Positions 26,427 to 35,660 of a stretch of DNA of 64,000 nucleotides are shown here, one piece after another. The stretch is from Mitsuaria sp. GD03876 (GTDB lineage Bacteria; Pseudomonadota; Gammaproteobacteria; Burkholderiales; Burkholderiaceae_C). A model generated the notes under the pieces. It had not been told where the DNA came from. It saw only the letters and a program-made list of their open reading frames with translations, and searched no databases. The translations under genes and the position numbers were made by a program. The DNA lies in assembly GCF_029840635.1 (NCBI RefSeq), contig NZ_JAOCCU010000036.1, positions 1 to 64,000 on the forward strand, in the 5' to 3' direction. The first letter of the stretch is position 1; every line of letters starts with the position of its first letter.

Positions 26427-27320
26427 ATGAAGAAGGCATTGCTAGTCCTGGCCCTTGGCGCGGCGTTGGTGGGCGTGGCCCAGGCCGACACCCTGAAGAA
26501 GATCAAGGACACAGGCAGCGTGACCATGGGCGTGCGCGAGTCCTCGGGCGCGCTGTCGTACACGCTCGGCGACGGCAAGTACGTGGGTTACCACGTCGAG
26601 ATCTGCCAGCGCGTGCTGGCCGACGTCCAGAAGCAGCTGGGCCTGGCCAAGCTGGACATCAAGTACCTGCCGGTGACCTCGCAGAACCGCGTGCCCCTGG
26701 TGCAGAACGGCACCGTGGACATCGAGTGCGGCTCCACCACCAACAACATGACCCGCGCCAAGGACGTGGCCTTCGCCGTCACGACCTACGTCGAGGAAGT
26801 GCGCATCGCGGTGAAGGCCAACTCCGGCATCACCTCCATCGCGCAGCTGAACGGCAAGACCGTCGCGACCACCACCGGCACCACCTCGGTCCAGCTGCTG
26901 CGCAAGCATGAGCGCGCCAACGGCGTGGACTTCAAGGAAGTGCTGGGCAAGGACCACGCCGACAGCTTCCTGCTGCTGGAGTCGGGCCGCGCCGACGCGT
27001 TCGTGATGGACGGCCAGATCCTGGCGGGCAACATCGCCAAGTCGCGCAACCCGGCCGACTTCAAGATCGTGGGCGAAGTCCTGTCCGTGGAACCGATCGC
27101 GATCATGGTCCGCAAGGACGATCCGGCCTTCAAGAAGGCCGTGGACGACAGCATCAAGGGCATGATGAAGTCCGGCGACATCGCCAAGCTGTACGACAAG
27201 TGGTTCGTCCAGGCGATCCCGCCGACCAACACCAAGGTCGGCCTGCCGGCGACGGAAGCGACCAAGCACGCCTGGGCGAATCCGAACGACAAGCCGGTCG
27301 AGGAATACGCGAAGAAGTGA
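26427..27320 (+). CDS. gltI: Glutamate/aspartate ABC transporter, periplasmic binding protein
   Basis: 297 residues from ATG 26427, with AGGAG 6-10 bases upstream; earlier in-frame starts lack one. The signal peptide is MKKALLVLALGAALVGVAQA. The mature protein is a family-3 solute-binding protein closely resembling GltI: VTMGVRESSGALSYTLGDGK, VPLVQNGTVDIECGSTTNNM, AVTTYVEEVRIAV, GTTSVQLLRKHERANG and a C-terminal PPTNTKVGLPATEATKHAW. It binds glutamate and aspartate in the periplasm and delivers them to GltJK. It is the first gene of gltIJKL. Confidence 0.94.
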   Translation: MKKALLVLALGAALVGVAQADTLKKIKDTGSVTMGVRESSGALSYTLGDGKYVGYHVEICQRVLADVQKQLGLAKLDIKYLPVTSQNRVPLVQNGTVDIECGSTTNNMTRAKDVAFAVTTYVEEVRIAVKANSGITSIAQLNGKTVATTTGTTSVQLLRKHERANGVDFKEVLGKDHADSFLLLESGRADAFVMDGQILAGNIAKSRNPADFKIVGEVLSVEPIAIMVRKDDPAFKKAVDDSIKGMMKSGDIAKLYDKWFVQAIPPTNTKVGLPATEATKHAWANPNDKPVEEYAKK

Positions 27321-27337
27321 TCGCGATGACCTGAGCG

Positions 27338-27361
27338 CAAGGCGCCCCGCGGGGCGCCTTG
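27338..27361 (+). other. Strong hairpin between gltI and gltJ
   Basis: CAAGGCGCCCC (27338-27348) and GGGGCGCCTTG (27351-27361) form a perfect 11-bp stem closing on GC, 17 bases after the gltI stop. No T-run follows. It probably protects the gltI message or partly stops transcription before gltJKL. The mtlE gene has a hairpin in the same position. Confidence 0.65.
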
Positions 27362-27468
27362 TCGCAAAGGCCGCAAGATCGCGCGAAGCCTCCCTTCGTG
27401 GGAGGCCTGGCGCACCGGGGGGCCGCGGCACGGGAGGCGGCCCTTTGCTTTGATGGATGGAGCACGCC

Positions 27469-28203
27469 ATGGCGAGCTGGGATTGGCAGTTGTACTGCAC
27501 AGACATGGTGACCGAGGAGGTCGCGCCGAAGTGTTTCGGCGCCCCCGGTTATGAGACTTACCTGGACGCGATGATCCACGGCTGGGGCTGGACGATGTTC
27601 GTCTCGGTCGTGGGCCTGCTGGTGGCGCTGATCGCCGGCTCGCTGATCGGCGTGCTGCGCACGGTGCCGAACAAGCGCGTGGCGATGATCGGGGAGGCGT
27701 GGACGGAGCTGTTCCGCAACATCCCGCTGATCGTCCAGCTGTTCATCTGGTACCACGTGATCCCGCGCCTGTTCCCGGTGCTGGACCTGCCGCCCAGCGT
27801 GCTGGTGGTGATCGCGATCGGGCTGTTCACCTCGGCGCGGATCGCCGAGCAGGTCAAGGCCGGCATCCTGACGCTGCCCAAGGGCCAGCGCTACGCGGGC
27901 CAGGCGGTGGGCCTCACGCTGCCGCAGACCTACCGCTACGTGCTGCTGCCGATGGCCTTCCGCATCGTCATCCCCCCGCTGACCAGCGAGAGCATGAACA
28001 TCGTCAAGAACTCGGCGGTGGCCTTCGCGGTGAGCATTCCCGACCTGGCGCAGTTCGCGCTGCAGGCGTCGGAGCAGTCCAGCTTCGTGCAGATCTTCCT
28101 GCCGGTGACGCTGCTGTACTTCGTCTCGGCCTATGCGATCAACCGCCTGGCCAAGGTCATCGAGTGGTACGTGCGCGTGCCCGGCATCCTGGGGGCGAAG
28201 TGA
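27469..28203 (+). CDS. gltJ: Glutamate/aspartate ABC transporter permease GltJ
   Basis: 244 residues from ATG 27469, chosen because GGAG (27459-27462) is well spaced; an ATG at 27457 is 4 codons earlier. HisM/GltJ-type permease: a long N-terminal segment before the first helix (MASWDWQLYCTDMVTEEV), helix GWTMFVSVVGLLVALIAGSL, TELFRNIPLIVQLFIWYHVI, and the ATPase-docking loop GQRYAGQAVGLTLPQTYRYVLLP. It pairs with GltK, whose gene starts one base after this stop. Confidence 0.93.
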   Translation: MASWDWQLYCTDMVTEEVAPKCFGAPGYETYLDAMIHGWGWTMFVSVVGLLVALIAGSLIGVLRTVPNKRVAMIGEAWTELFRNIPLIVQLFIWYHVIPRLFPVLDLPPSVLVVIAIGLFTSARIAEQVKAGILTLPKGQRYAGQAVGLTLPQTYRYVLLPMAFRIVIPPLTSESMNIVKNSAVAFAVSIPDLAQFALQASEQSSFVQIFLPVTLLYFVSAYAINRLAKVIEWYVRVPGILGAK

Positions 28204-28204
28204 C

Positions 28205-28870
28205 ATGACGCAACTCGATTTCTCGTTCATGACGTGGGACGTCCTGTCGTCCTTCGTGGCCAAGGGCCTGCTGTTCTCGATCCAGCTGACCGTCTCGGCG
28301 ATGATCGGCGGCATCGTGCTGGGCACGCTGCTGGCGCTGATGCGGCTGTCGGGCAAGTGGTGGCTGGAGAAGCCCGCGGCGATCTACGTCGACACGCTGC
28401 GCTCGATCCCGCTGGTGATGGTCATCCTGTGGTTCTTCCTGCTGATCCCCTACATCGCGGGGCCGCTGGGCGCGGAGAAGACGGCGCTGATCACCTTCAC
28501 GCTGTTCGAGGCGACCTACTACTCGGAGATCATGCGCGCGGGCATCCAGTCGGTGTCCCGGGGCCAGGTCTTCGCGGGTTACGCGCTGGGCATGAACTAC
28601 AAGCAGACCATGGGCCTGGTGGTGCTGCCGCAGGCCTTCCGCAACATGCTGCCGGTGCTGCTGACGCAGACGATCGTGCTGTTCCAGGACACGTCGCTGG
28701 TCTACGCGATCGGGGCCTACGACCTGCTCAAGGGCTTCGAGGTCGCCGGCAAGAACTTCAACCGGCCGATGGAGACCTACCTGGTCGCGGCCGTCGTCTA
28801 CTTCGTGATCTGCTTCAGCCTGTCCATGCTGGTCCGCCAGCTGCAGAAGAAGATCGCCATCATCCGCTGA
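28205..28870 (+). CDS. gltK: Glutamate/aspartate ABC transporter permease GltK
   Basis: 221 residues from ATG 28205, one base after the gltJ stop. Amino-acid permease of the HisQ/GltK type: [20 protein letters not shown], the [20 protein letters not shown] helix, the docking loop [20 protein letters not shown] followed by [15 protein letters not shown], and a last helix [20 protein letters not shown]. It forms the heterodimeric channel with GltJ. Confidence 0.93.
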   Translation: MTQLDFSFMTWDVLSSFVAKGLLFSIQLTVSAMIGGIVLGTLLALMRLSGKWWLEKPAAIYVDTLRSIPLVMVILWFFLLIPYIAGPLGAEKTALITFTLFEATYYSEIMRAGIQSVSRGQVFAGYALGMNYKQTMGLVVLPQAFRNMLPVLLTQTIVLFQDTSLVYAIGAYDLLKGFEVAGKNFNRPMETYLVAAVVYFVICFSLSMLVRQLQKKIAIIR

Positions 28871-28880
28871 GGTCCGCTCC

Positions 28881-29615
28881 ATGATCGACATCAAGAACGT
28901 TTCCAAGTGGTACGGCCCGTTCCAGGTCCTGACCGATTGCTCCACGACCATCAAGAAGGGCGAGGTCGTGGTGGTGTGCGGCCCGTCGGGCTCGGGCAAG
29001 TCCACGCTGATCAAGACGGTCAACGCGCTGGAGCCGATCCAGGCGGGCGACATCGTCGTGGACGGCACCAGCCTGACCGATCCCAAGACCAACCTGCCCA
29101 AGCTGCGTTCGCGCGTGGGCATGGTGTTCCAGCATTTCGAGCTGTTCCCCCACCTGTCGGTGACGGAGAACCTGACGCTGGCGCAGGTGAAGGTGCTGGG
29201 CCGCAACATGGCCGACGCCAAGACCCGCGGCCTGAAGATGCTGGAGCGCGTGGGCCTGATGGCGCACAAGGACAAGTTCCCGGGCCAGCTCTCGGGCGGC
29301 CAGCAGCAACGCGTGGCGATCGCCCGGGCGCTGTCGATGGACCCGATCGTGATGCTGTTCGACGAGCCGACCTCGGCGCTGGACCCCGAGATGGTCGGCG
29401 AGGTGCTGGACGTGATGGTCCAGCTGGCCAACGAGGGCATGACCATGATGTGCGTGACGCACGAGATGGGTTTCGCCAAGAAGGTCAGCAACCGCGTGAT
29501 CTTCATGGACGCCGGCAAGATCATCGAGGACTGCGCCAAGGACGACTTCTTCGGCAAGCCCGAGGAGCGCTCGCCGCGCGCCAAGGACTTCCTGGCGAAG
29601 ATCCTGCAGCACTGA
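28881..29615 (+). CDS. gltL: Glutamate/aspartate ABC transporter ATPase GltL
   Basis: 244 residues. Walker A is [12 protein letters not shown]-loop [14 protein letters not shown], signature [15 protein letters not shown], Walker [21 protein letters not shown], switch His [16 protein letters not shown]. This is the polar-amino-acid (GlnQ/GltL) subfamily, without a C-terminal regulatory domain. It begins 10 bases after gltK and is the last gene of the operon, followed by a clear terminator-type hairpin. Confidence 0.94.
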   Translation: MIDIKNVSKWYGPFQVLTDCSTTIKKGEVVVVCGPSGSGKSTLIKTVNALEPIQAGDIVVDGTSLTDPKTNLPKLRSRVGMVFQHFELFPHLSVTENLTLAQVKVLGRNMADAKTRGLKMLERVGLMAHKDKFPGQLSGGQQQRVAIARALSMDPIVMLFDEPTSALDPEMVGEVLDVMVQLANEGMTMMCVTHEMGFAKKVSNRVIFMDAGKIIEDCAKDDFFGKPEERSPRAKDFLAKILQH

Positions 29616-29647
29616 TCGTCGGCGCCGCGCTCGCGGCGTCCGCTCAG

Positions 29648-29684
29648 GAAGGCCCGCGCCGTAAGGCGCGGGCCTTCTGCTTTC
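29648..29684 (+). terminator. Terminator after gltL
   Basis: GAAGGCCCGCGCC (29648-29660) pairs perfectly over 13 bp with GGCGCGGGCCTTC (29665-29677) around GTAA, followed by TGCTTTC. This ends gltIJKL. The rest of the 349-base gap to pyrC (29685-29964) shows no gene or clear repeat; GACAAT just before pyrC may be its -10. Confidence 0.78.
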
Positions 29685-29964
29685 TGGAGCCGGCCTTCCG
29701 GGCCGGGCACGGGTTCCCGCCGGGTTGTCACTCGTCCACGGCATGGACGGCGAAAAGACGCCTGGTCGAGGTCAGTGACGCGGTGTGAACCGCTCCCAAC
29801 AATCGATGCCTTCGCGATTCGACCGGTGTGTGGTGGATCGCACGAGGCACGAGGTCATCCGTGCGGGAATCCGCCCGCCGGGGTCAGGTCGTGCGATGCG
29901 CGTCGCGCCTGAGCCGTCGGCGCCGGCGAGTGCGCCCTGAGGCCGGGTGCGACAATCCCGCCCC

Positions 29965-30999
29965 ATGAGCGAAACCCTTGTCCTGACCCGTCCCGACGAC
30001 TGGCACGTGCACCTGCGCGACGGTGCCGCGCTGCAGAGCGTCGTCCCGTACACCGCGCGCCAGTTCGCGCGCGCGATCGCGATGCCGAACCTGAAGCCGC
30101 CGATCACGACGGCCGAGCAGGCCCTGGCCTACCGCGAGCGCATCCTCGCCGCCGTCCCCGCCGGCGTGGACTTCCAGCCGCTGATGACGCTCTACCTGAC
30201 CGACCGCACCACGCCCGACGAGATCGCCGCCGCGAAGGCCGCGGGCGTCGTCGCGCTGAAGCTGTACCCGGCCGGCGCCACCACCAACAGCGATGCCGGC
30301 GTCACCGACATCCGCAAGACCTACGCGACGCTGGAGGCGATGCAGAAGGCCGGGCTGCTGCTGCTGGTGCACGGCGAGGTCACCGATGGCGACGTCGACG
30401 TCTTCGACCGCGAGGCCTTCTTCATCGACCGCGTGATGCAACCGCTGCGCAAGGACTTCCCCGAGCTGAAGGTGGTGTTCGAGCACATCACGACCAAGGA
30501 AGCCGCGCAGTACGTCACCGGCGCCGACCGCTTCACCGGCGCGACCGTCACGCCGCAGCATCTGCTCTACAACCGCAACGCGATCTTCATGGGCGGGTTG
30601 CGGCCGCATTACTACTGCCTGCCGGTGCTCAAGCGCGAGGAACATCGCCTCGCGCTGATCCAGGCGGCGACCTCGGGCAGCCCGAAGTTCTTCCTGGGCA
30701 CCGACAGCGCGCCGCACGCGTCGGTGATGAAGGAGAACTCGGTCTGCGGCGCCGGCTGCTTCACCGCGCTGTCCGCGATCGAGCTCTATGCCGAGGCCTT
30801 CGAGGCCGCGGGCGCGCTCGACAAGCTCGAGGCGTTCGCGAGCTTCCATGGCGCCGATTTCTACGGCCTGCCGCGCAACACGACGCAGGTCACGCTGCGC
30901 AAGACCGACTGGACGCTCCCCGAGTCCGTCCCGTTCGCCGAAGCGGCCCAGCTCAAGCCGCTGCGCGGCGGCGAGGTCATGCACTGGAAGCTGGACTGA
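29965..30999 (+). CDS. pyrC: Dihydroorotase
   Basis: 344 residues, the class II (E. coli PyrC-like) zinc enzyme that cyclises carbamoyl aspartate to dihydroorotate in pyrimidine synthesis. Metal-site motifs: WHVHLRDG near residue 15 (two His), [18 protein letters not shown] with the carboxylated Lys near residue 100, LLVHGEV (His), [10 protein letters not shown] (His) and [10 protein letters not shown] with the catalytic Asp near residue 248. ATG 29965 was preferred over an in-frame start at 29947 because homologues begin here with MSE-type ends. Its stop lies 3 bases from the stop of the opposing receptor gene. Confidence 0.94.
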   Translation: MSETLVLTRPDDWHVHLRDGAALQSVVPYTARQFARAIAMPNLKPPITTAEQALAYRERILAAVPAGVDFQPLMTLYLTDRTTPDEIAAAKAAGVVALKLYPAGATTNSDAGVTDIRKTYATLEAMQKAGLLLLVHGEVTDGDVDVFDREAFFIDRVMQPLRKDFPELKVVFEHITTKEAAQYVTGADRFTGATVTPQHLLYNRNAIFMGGLRPHYYCLPVLKREEHRLALIQAATSGSPKFFLGTDSAPHASVMKENSVCGAGCFTALSAIELYAEAFEAAGALDKLEAFASFHGADFYGLPRNTTQVTLRKTDWTLPESVPFAEAAQLKPLRGGEVMHWKLD

Positions 31000-31002
31000 C
31001 CC

Positions 31003-33813
31003 TCACTTGAACCGGTACTGCGCGGACAGGTAGAAGAACCGTCCGCGCGGGTCGGTGTAGCTCGGGTCATAGCCCGAGATGAAGAAGTAGGCCTGGTTCG
31101 AGAACGGCGGTGCCTTGTCGAACAGGTTCTTCACCCCCGCGCGGAGGGTGAGGGCGGCGGTGGCGTCCCACCCGCCCGACAGGTCCCAGAGCGAATACGC
31201 CTTGACCTTGTTCTTCCCGACGATGAGCCCGGTGTTGGTGTCGATGGCCGAGTTCTGGTCGTCGTAGCCGCTGTAGAAGGTGTTGGCGAGGTTCACGCTC
31301 CACGGTCCTTGCGACCAGTCGAGGTTGAGCCGATGCCGCCAGCGCTGCACGACGCCGTCGGTGACGAAGCGGCCGAGGTTGGAGACGTAGGGATCCCCGT
31401 CCCCGGTCTGCTTCTTCGAACTGAGCGTCAAGGTTCCGACCAGCTTCACGCCGAAGCGCCCCAGCGCCGTCGCCGGCGAGCGGTACTGCAGCGTCATGTC
31501 GAGGCCCGAGGCCTTCTGCTTGCCGCGGTTCTCCTTGCGCAGCTCGATGTAGCAAATGCTCGAGTCGTCCGGGTCGTAGTCGCAGCCCGCGAGGCCTTCG
31601 TCCTCGTTGTAGCGGTGGACCAGCGGCTCGTACTTGGCGAGGTTGCCGAGGATCACGTCGTCGCCGAGCGTGCTGATCAGGTCGCGCTTCTCGATGTGCC
31701 AGTAGTCGAGCCCGAGGCTGAGTTCCGGCGTCGGATCGGCCAGCACGCCGATCGAGAACTGGCGGGACTTCTCCGGCTTCAGGTTGGCGTTGGAGTAGGT
31801 CCGCGTGTCCCAGTTGTTGGCGCAGAAGCCGAGGTCGTTGTCGTTCTCGCGCATGCAGACCGGATCGGGCAGCGTCGCCGTCGTCGAGGTCTTGACCGAG
31901 CGGTAGAGGTCGTCCATCGACGGCGCGCGGAAGCCGGTGCCGGCCGACGCGCGGAAGGTCAGGTTGTTCATCGGCGCGTAGCGCAGTCCCACCTTCGGGT
32001 TGGTCGTCGCCCCCACGCGCTGGTAGTGGTCGTGCCGCAGCGCGAGCTGGATCTCCCACTCCTTGGTGATCGGCGCCAGCAGCTCGCCGTAGGCGGCCCA
32101 GACCTTGCGCGAGTTGTTGGTGAACTGCGCGTCGCCCGGCGTCGGGTCGCCGACGATGTTGTCGGAGATGAGCAGGTCGCTCGCCGCCGAGGTCGCCCGC
32201 TCGCGCCGCAGTTCCGCGCCGAGCGCGATCGCCAGGTCGCCGCCGCCGAGCTTCATCAGGCTGCGCGTGGCCTTCGCGTCGAGGCTGTCCATCGTGCCGC
32301 GCGCGCGCCGCACTTCCTGGTTGATGTTGTTGTCGCGCAGGAAGGCCAGGCCGGCCTGGCTCGACGGACCGAACGGGTTGAGCACGCCGTCGGCGTAGGC
32401 CTGCATCGTCAGGTCGTAGGGCAGGTAGCCGCGCACGTCGCGGTCGGCGACGCGGTTGGTGCTGTGGTTGTAGCCCCAGTCGTAGTCCCACGCGCCCAGC
32501 GTGCCGGTCATGCCGACGACGATCCGGCTGCCGGTGCTGACGATCTCGCTGGCGCGCGGCCCGGCCTCCAGCATGCGGGTGCGCACGGTGATGACGCGGT
32601 TGTCCTCGGCGTTCGGATCGTCGGGGCCGCCCAGGCCGGTCGCGGCCAGCTGCGGGATCATCGACACGTCCAGGTCGGCGTCGATCCGGTTGCTGGTGCC
32701 GACGTACCAGCTCTTGCTGCGGGTGTAGGCCGCCTCGACGAAGGCCTCGTGCCGGTCGCCGAGCTTGAGCACGCCGCGGCCCAGGAAGCTGCCCTTGTCC
32801 GACTTCGGATAGAGCTCCAGGTCGCGCATGTAGTCGTAGGTGCAGCCGTCCACGCCGCCGATGCCGTCGGGCAGGTACAGCGAATGCGGCGGCTGGCAGT
32901 TCGGCGCGCTCAGGTTGATGGTGCGCGTGGAGATCGGCCGTCCGCCGATCGAGAAGCCGGCGTCCCTCAGGAAGTTGCGCTGGTCGGTGGAGAGCCGGAT
33001 GTTGCCCGGGAAGCTCGCCGAGGACAGCAGGTGCGGCAACCGCTCCGGGATGCGCAGGTCGGAGATGAAGTCGCGTTGCGAGGTCCTGAGCGCGCCGGTC
33101 TTCTGGAAGTCCAGCACGCCCATGATGTTGAAGCCGTCGCGCGCGAGGTCGCCATGGCCGGCGGCGATCGACGCGGTGCGCTTGCCGGCGCCGCCTTCAC
33201 CGGACTTGCCGCCGTAGACGTCGAGCTGCACGCCCTGGTAGTCCTTGCGGGTGATGAAGTTGACGACGCCGCCGATCGCGTCGGTGCCGTAGATCGCGGA
33301 CGCGCCGTCGAGCAGCACTTCCACGCGCTCGATCGCCGCGGCGGGGATGTTGTTGAGGTCGACGCCGTTGTCGTCGCCGGGCGAGGCGAAGTTGGCCATG
33401 CGCCGGCCGTTGAGCAGCACCAGCGTGGACGAGGTGCCCAGCCCGCGCAGGTTGGCCGAGTTGAAGCCCATCTGGTCGCGGAAGCCGCCGGTGCCGATGC
33501 TGACGCCGTCGGTCAGCGCATTGCTCATCGAGGAGACGGTGGCCATCAGCTCGGCGGCGGTGGTGACGCCGGCCTTGACGATGTCGTTGCGGGTCAGCAC
33601 CTGCACCGGCAGCGCGCCCTCGTCGGCGATGCGCTTGATCGCGGAGCCGGTGACCTCCACCCGCTGCAGCCGTTGCGCCGGCGCGGAGGCGGCGGGGTCG
33701 GGCGGCGCCACCTGCGCCAGCGCCGGGCCGGCGGCGGCGATCAGCGCCGCGAGCGCGAGGCGCCGGTACCGGCGCGGCGGACGATGCGAAACGCGCGGGG
33801 GACGGACGATCAT
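31003..33813 (-). CDS. TonB-dependent outer-membrane receptor
   Basis: 936 residues from ATG 33813, which has AGGGAG 7 bases upstream; ATG 33837 has none. A signal peptide (core LALAALIAAAGPALAQ) is followed by the plug domain at about residues 50-170 (ELMATVSSMSNALTDGVSIG, LRGLGTSSTLVLLNGRRMAN, VDLNNIPAAAIERVEVLLDG, AIYGTDAIGGVVNFITRKDY), then a 22-strand-type barrel ending in the aromatic RGRFFYLSAQYRFK. The plug type is common in receptors for sugars and peptides as well as iron complexes, so the cargo is unknown. It is divergent from a secreted cyanophycinase, which suggests uptake of its product. Confidence 0.92.
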   Translation of the reverse strand: MIVRPPRVSHRPPRRYRRLALAALIAAAGPALAQVAPPDPAASAPAQRLQRVEVTGSAIKRIADEGALPVQVLTRNDIVKAGVTTAAELMATVSSMSNALTDGVSIGTGGFRDQMGFNSANLRGLGTSSTLVLLNGRRMANFASPGDDNGVDLNNIPAAAIERVEVLLDGASAIYGTDAIGGVVNFITRKDYQGVQLDVYGGKSGEGGAGKRTASIAAGHGDLARDGFNIMGVLDFQKTGALRTSQRDFISDLRIPERLPHLLSSASFPGNIRLSTDQRNFLRDAGFSIGGRPISTRTINLSAPNCQPPHSLYLPDGIGGVDGCTYDYMRDLELYPKSDKGSFLGRGVLKLGDRHEAFVEAAYTRSKSWYVGTSNRIDADLDVSMIPQLAATGLGGPDDPNAEDNRVITVRTRMLEAGPRASEIVSTGSRIVVGMTGTLGAWDYDWGYNHSTNRVADRDVRGYLPYDLTMQAYADGVLNPFGPSSQAGLAFLRDNNINQEVRRARGTMDSLDAKATRSLMKLGGGDLAIALGAELRRERATSAASDLLISDNIVGDPTPGDAQFTNNSRKVWAAYGELLAPITKEWEIQLALRHDHYQRVGATTNPKVGLRYAPMNNLTFRASAGTGFRAPSMDDLYRSVKTSTTATLPDPVCMRENDNDLGFCANNWDTRTYSNANLKPEKSRQFSIGVLADPTPELSLGLDYWHIEKRDLISTLGDDVILGNLAKYEPLVHRYNEDEGLAGCDYDPDDSSICYIELRKENRGKQKASGLDMTLQYRSPATALGRFGVKLVGTLTLSSKKQTGDGDPYVSNLGRFVTDGVVQRWRHRLNLDWSQGPWSVNLANTFYSGYDDQNSAIDTNTGLIVGKNKVKAYSLWDLSGGWDATAALTLRAGVKNLFDKAPPFSNQAYFFISGYDPSYTDPRGRFFYLSAQYRFK

Positions 33814-34081
33814 GGCGGGCTCCCTGTTGCCGGTCATGCCGATGCGGCGGCGGTTGGCGTGGCTCTGACGGACCAGTCTAGGGAGCGACCCGTCACGGAC
33901 AAGGGTGTTGACCCGGGGCCGTCGCGACGAGGCAACTCCGATGTGACCAACGGTCACCCGCCGTGGGGTGGGCGACGCTATCTTTGCCCCCTGCCATCCC
34001 CCTTCGTCCGACCCGTCCCCCTCCCGGGGCGGTTTCAACTGGTGACCCGATGCCGCCGGTCCGCGGCCTGAGGCCTTGACG
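33814..34081. other. Divergent promoter region of receptor and cyanophycinase genes
   Basis: 268 bases with no gene. It must contain the promoters of both flanking genes. A hairpin or operator is not evident to me; the stretch GTCACGGACAAGGGTGTTGA near 33891-33910 and the GTGACCAACGGTCAC dyad near 33942-33956 (arms GTGACC/GGTCAC) are the only symmetrical sequences noticed. Confidence 0.45.
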
Positions 34082-35557
34082 ATGATCGATCGCTGTTTCC
34101 CGCGCCGCGCCGCCGGCCTGTTCGCCGTGATGCTGGCCCTCGCGGCGATCTCGGCGGTGGCGCCGCCCACCGCGCGGGCGGCCGCGCCCACCTTGCCGGC
34201 CGCGGCCAAGCCGGTCGCGCGTCCCGCCGCCAAGCCGGCCTCCGCACCTGCCGCGAACCTCGCGGCCTCGTCGCCTGACGCCGGGGCAACGCCTGCCCCC
34301 GCGGGCGACCGCGATGTCCCCATTAAAGGCCACGCGATGGCCATCGGCGGCGCGCTGAAGTCGGACAACGACGAGGTGTGGAACCGCCTGATCGCGCTGG
34401 CCGGTGGCCGGGGCGCGCGCTTCGTCGTGTTCGGCACCGCGGCCGAGGACCCGGAGGCCAGCGCCAAGCAGGTCGTCGAGCAGCTGCAGCGCCGCGGCGC
34501 GGTGGCCGAGGCGCTGCCGGTCGCGCCGCGGTTCTCGTGGGTCGACCTGAACAAGGTGGTGCGCGACGCGGCGCTGATCGCCAAGGTGCGCAACGCCAAG
34601 GGCATCTTCTTCACCGGCGGCTCGCAGGAGCGCATCGTCGACGTGCTGTTCCCCGGCGGCCACTCGACGCCGATGCTCGACGCGATCTGGGACGTCTACC
34701 GCCGCGGCGGCGTGGTGGCCGGCACCTCCGCCGGCGCCGCGGTGATGAGCACCGTGATGTTCCGCGACGCGCCCAGCGTCATCAGCATCCTCAAGGGCCA
34801 GTGGGAGGAGGGCAAGCAGATCGACCGCGGGCTGGGCTTCGTCGGGCCGGGCCTGTTCGTCGACCAGCACTTCCTCAAGCGCGGGCGGTTCGGCCGCATG
34901 GTGCCGCTGATGCTGGCCAAGGGTTACAAGCTCGGGCTGGGCGTCGACGAGAACTCCGCCGCCGTGATCCGCGGCGACGAGGTCGAGATCCTGGGCCACA
35001 AGGGCGCGCTGCTGGTGGACTTGAGCGAGGCGAGTTCGGACCGCCAGCTCGGCGTGTTCAACCTGAAGAACGCCAAGCTGACCTACCTCGACCACGGCGA
35101 CCGGATGAACCTGCGCACCCGCGGCGTGACGCCGTCGGCGCTGAAGCTGCGAGGCCAGAGGCTCGAGCCTGGCGCGCCGGACTACAAGCCCTACTACACG
35201 CTGCCGCAGTTCTACACGGACATGCTGGGCGACTCGACGATCTCCACGGCGATGTCGATCCTGATCGACAGCGTGCAGCCCGAGTTCCGCGGCTTGAGCT
35301 TCGAGGCCGCGCCCAAGGCCGGCGACACGCTGGCCGACCTCGGTTTCCTGTTCCGGCTCTACAAGGGGCCGGGCAGCATCGGCTGGAGCACCGACGAACT
35401 CGGGCCCGAGGACTACACCGTCGTCAACCTGTACCTGGACGTGACGCCGGTGCGCATGCCGCTGCCCCTGTTCGCGCCCTGGCCGGCGGACCGCCGGCCG
35501 CGCCAGTCCGCGCCGCCCGAGGAACCGCCGCCCGACGAGCGCCCCTCGCAGGACTGA
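34082..35557 (+). CDS. Secreted cyanophycinase (peptidase family S51)
   Basis: 491 residues from ATG 34082. Signal peptide (core GLFAVMLALAAISAVAPPTARA), then a 50-residue Ala/Pro linker, then an S51 domain from about residue 82. Cyanophycinase features: GGALKSDNDEVWNRLIALAG, FFTGGSQERIVDVLF, the nucleophile in VVAGTSAGAAVMSTVMF (Ser near residue 216), and FVDQHFLKRGRFGRMVPLML with the conserved Gln/His/Arg set. The enzyme cleaves the aspartate-arginine polymer cyanophycin into beta-Asp-Arg dipeptides; export implies use of external polymer. The C-terminal 25 residues are Pro/Arg-rich. It is divergent from a TonB receptor. No cyanophycin synthetase is in the window. Confidence 0.88.
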   Translation: MIDRCFPRRAAGLFAVMLALAAISAVAPPTARAAAPTLPAAAKPVARPAAKPASAPAANLAASSPDAGATPAPAGDRDVPIKGHAMAIGGALKSDNDEVWNRLIALAGGRGARFVVFGTAAEDPEASAKQVVEQLQRRGAVAEALPVAPRFSWVDLNKVVRDAALIAKVRNAKGIFFTGGSQERIVDVLFPGGHSTPMLDAIWDVYRRGGVVAGTSAGAAVMSTVMFRDAPSVISILKGQWEEGKQIDRGLGFVGPGLFVDQHFLKRGRFGRMVPLMLAKGYKLGLGVDENSAAVIRGDEVEILGHKGALLVDLSEASSDRQLGVFNLKNAKLTYLDHGDRMNLRTRGVTPSALKLRGQRLEPGAPDYKPYYTLPQFYTDMLGDSTISTAMSILIDSVQPEFRGLSFEAAPKAGDTLADLGFLFRLYKGPGSIGWSTDELGPEDYTVVNLYLDVTPVRMPLPLFAPWPADRRPRQSAPPEEPPPDERPSQD

Positions 35558-35660
35558 GCGCCGCCGGGCCCGTGCCGGGCACCGCCCGGCATGTCGATTG
35601 CTGTCGGCCTGCGCAAAGCCGCTAGCATGCGGCGTTCGCCCTTTCCTGGAGTCTCCTGCG

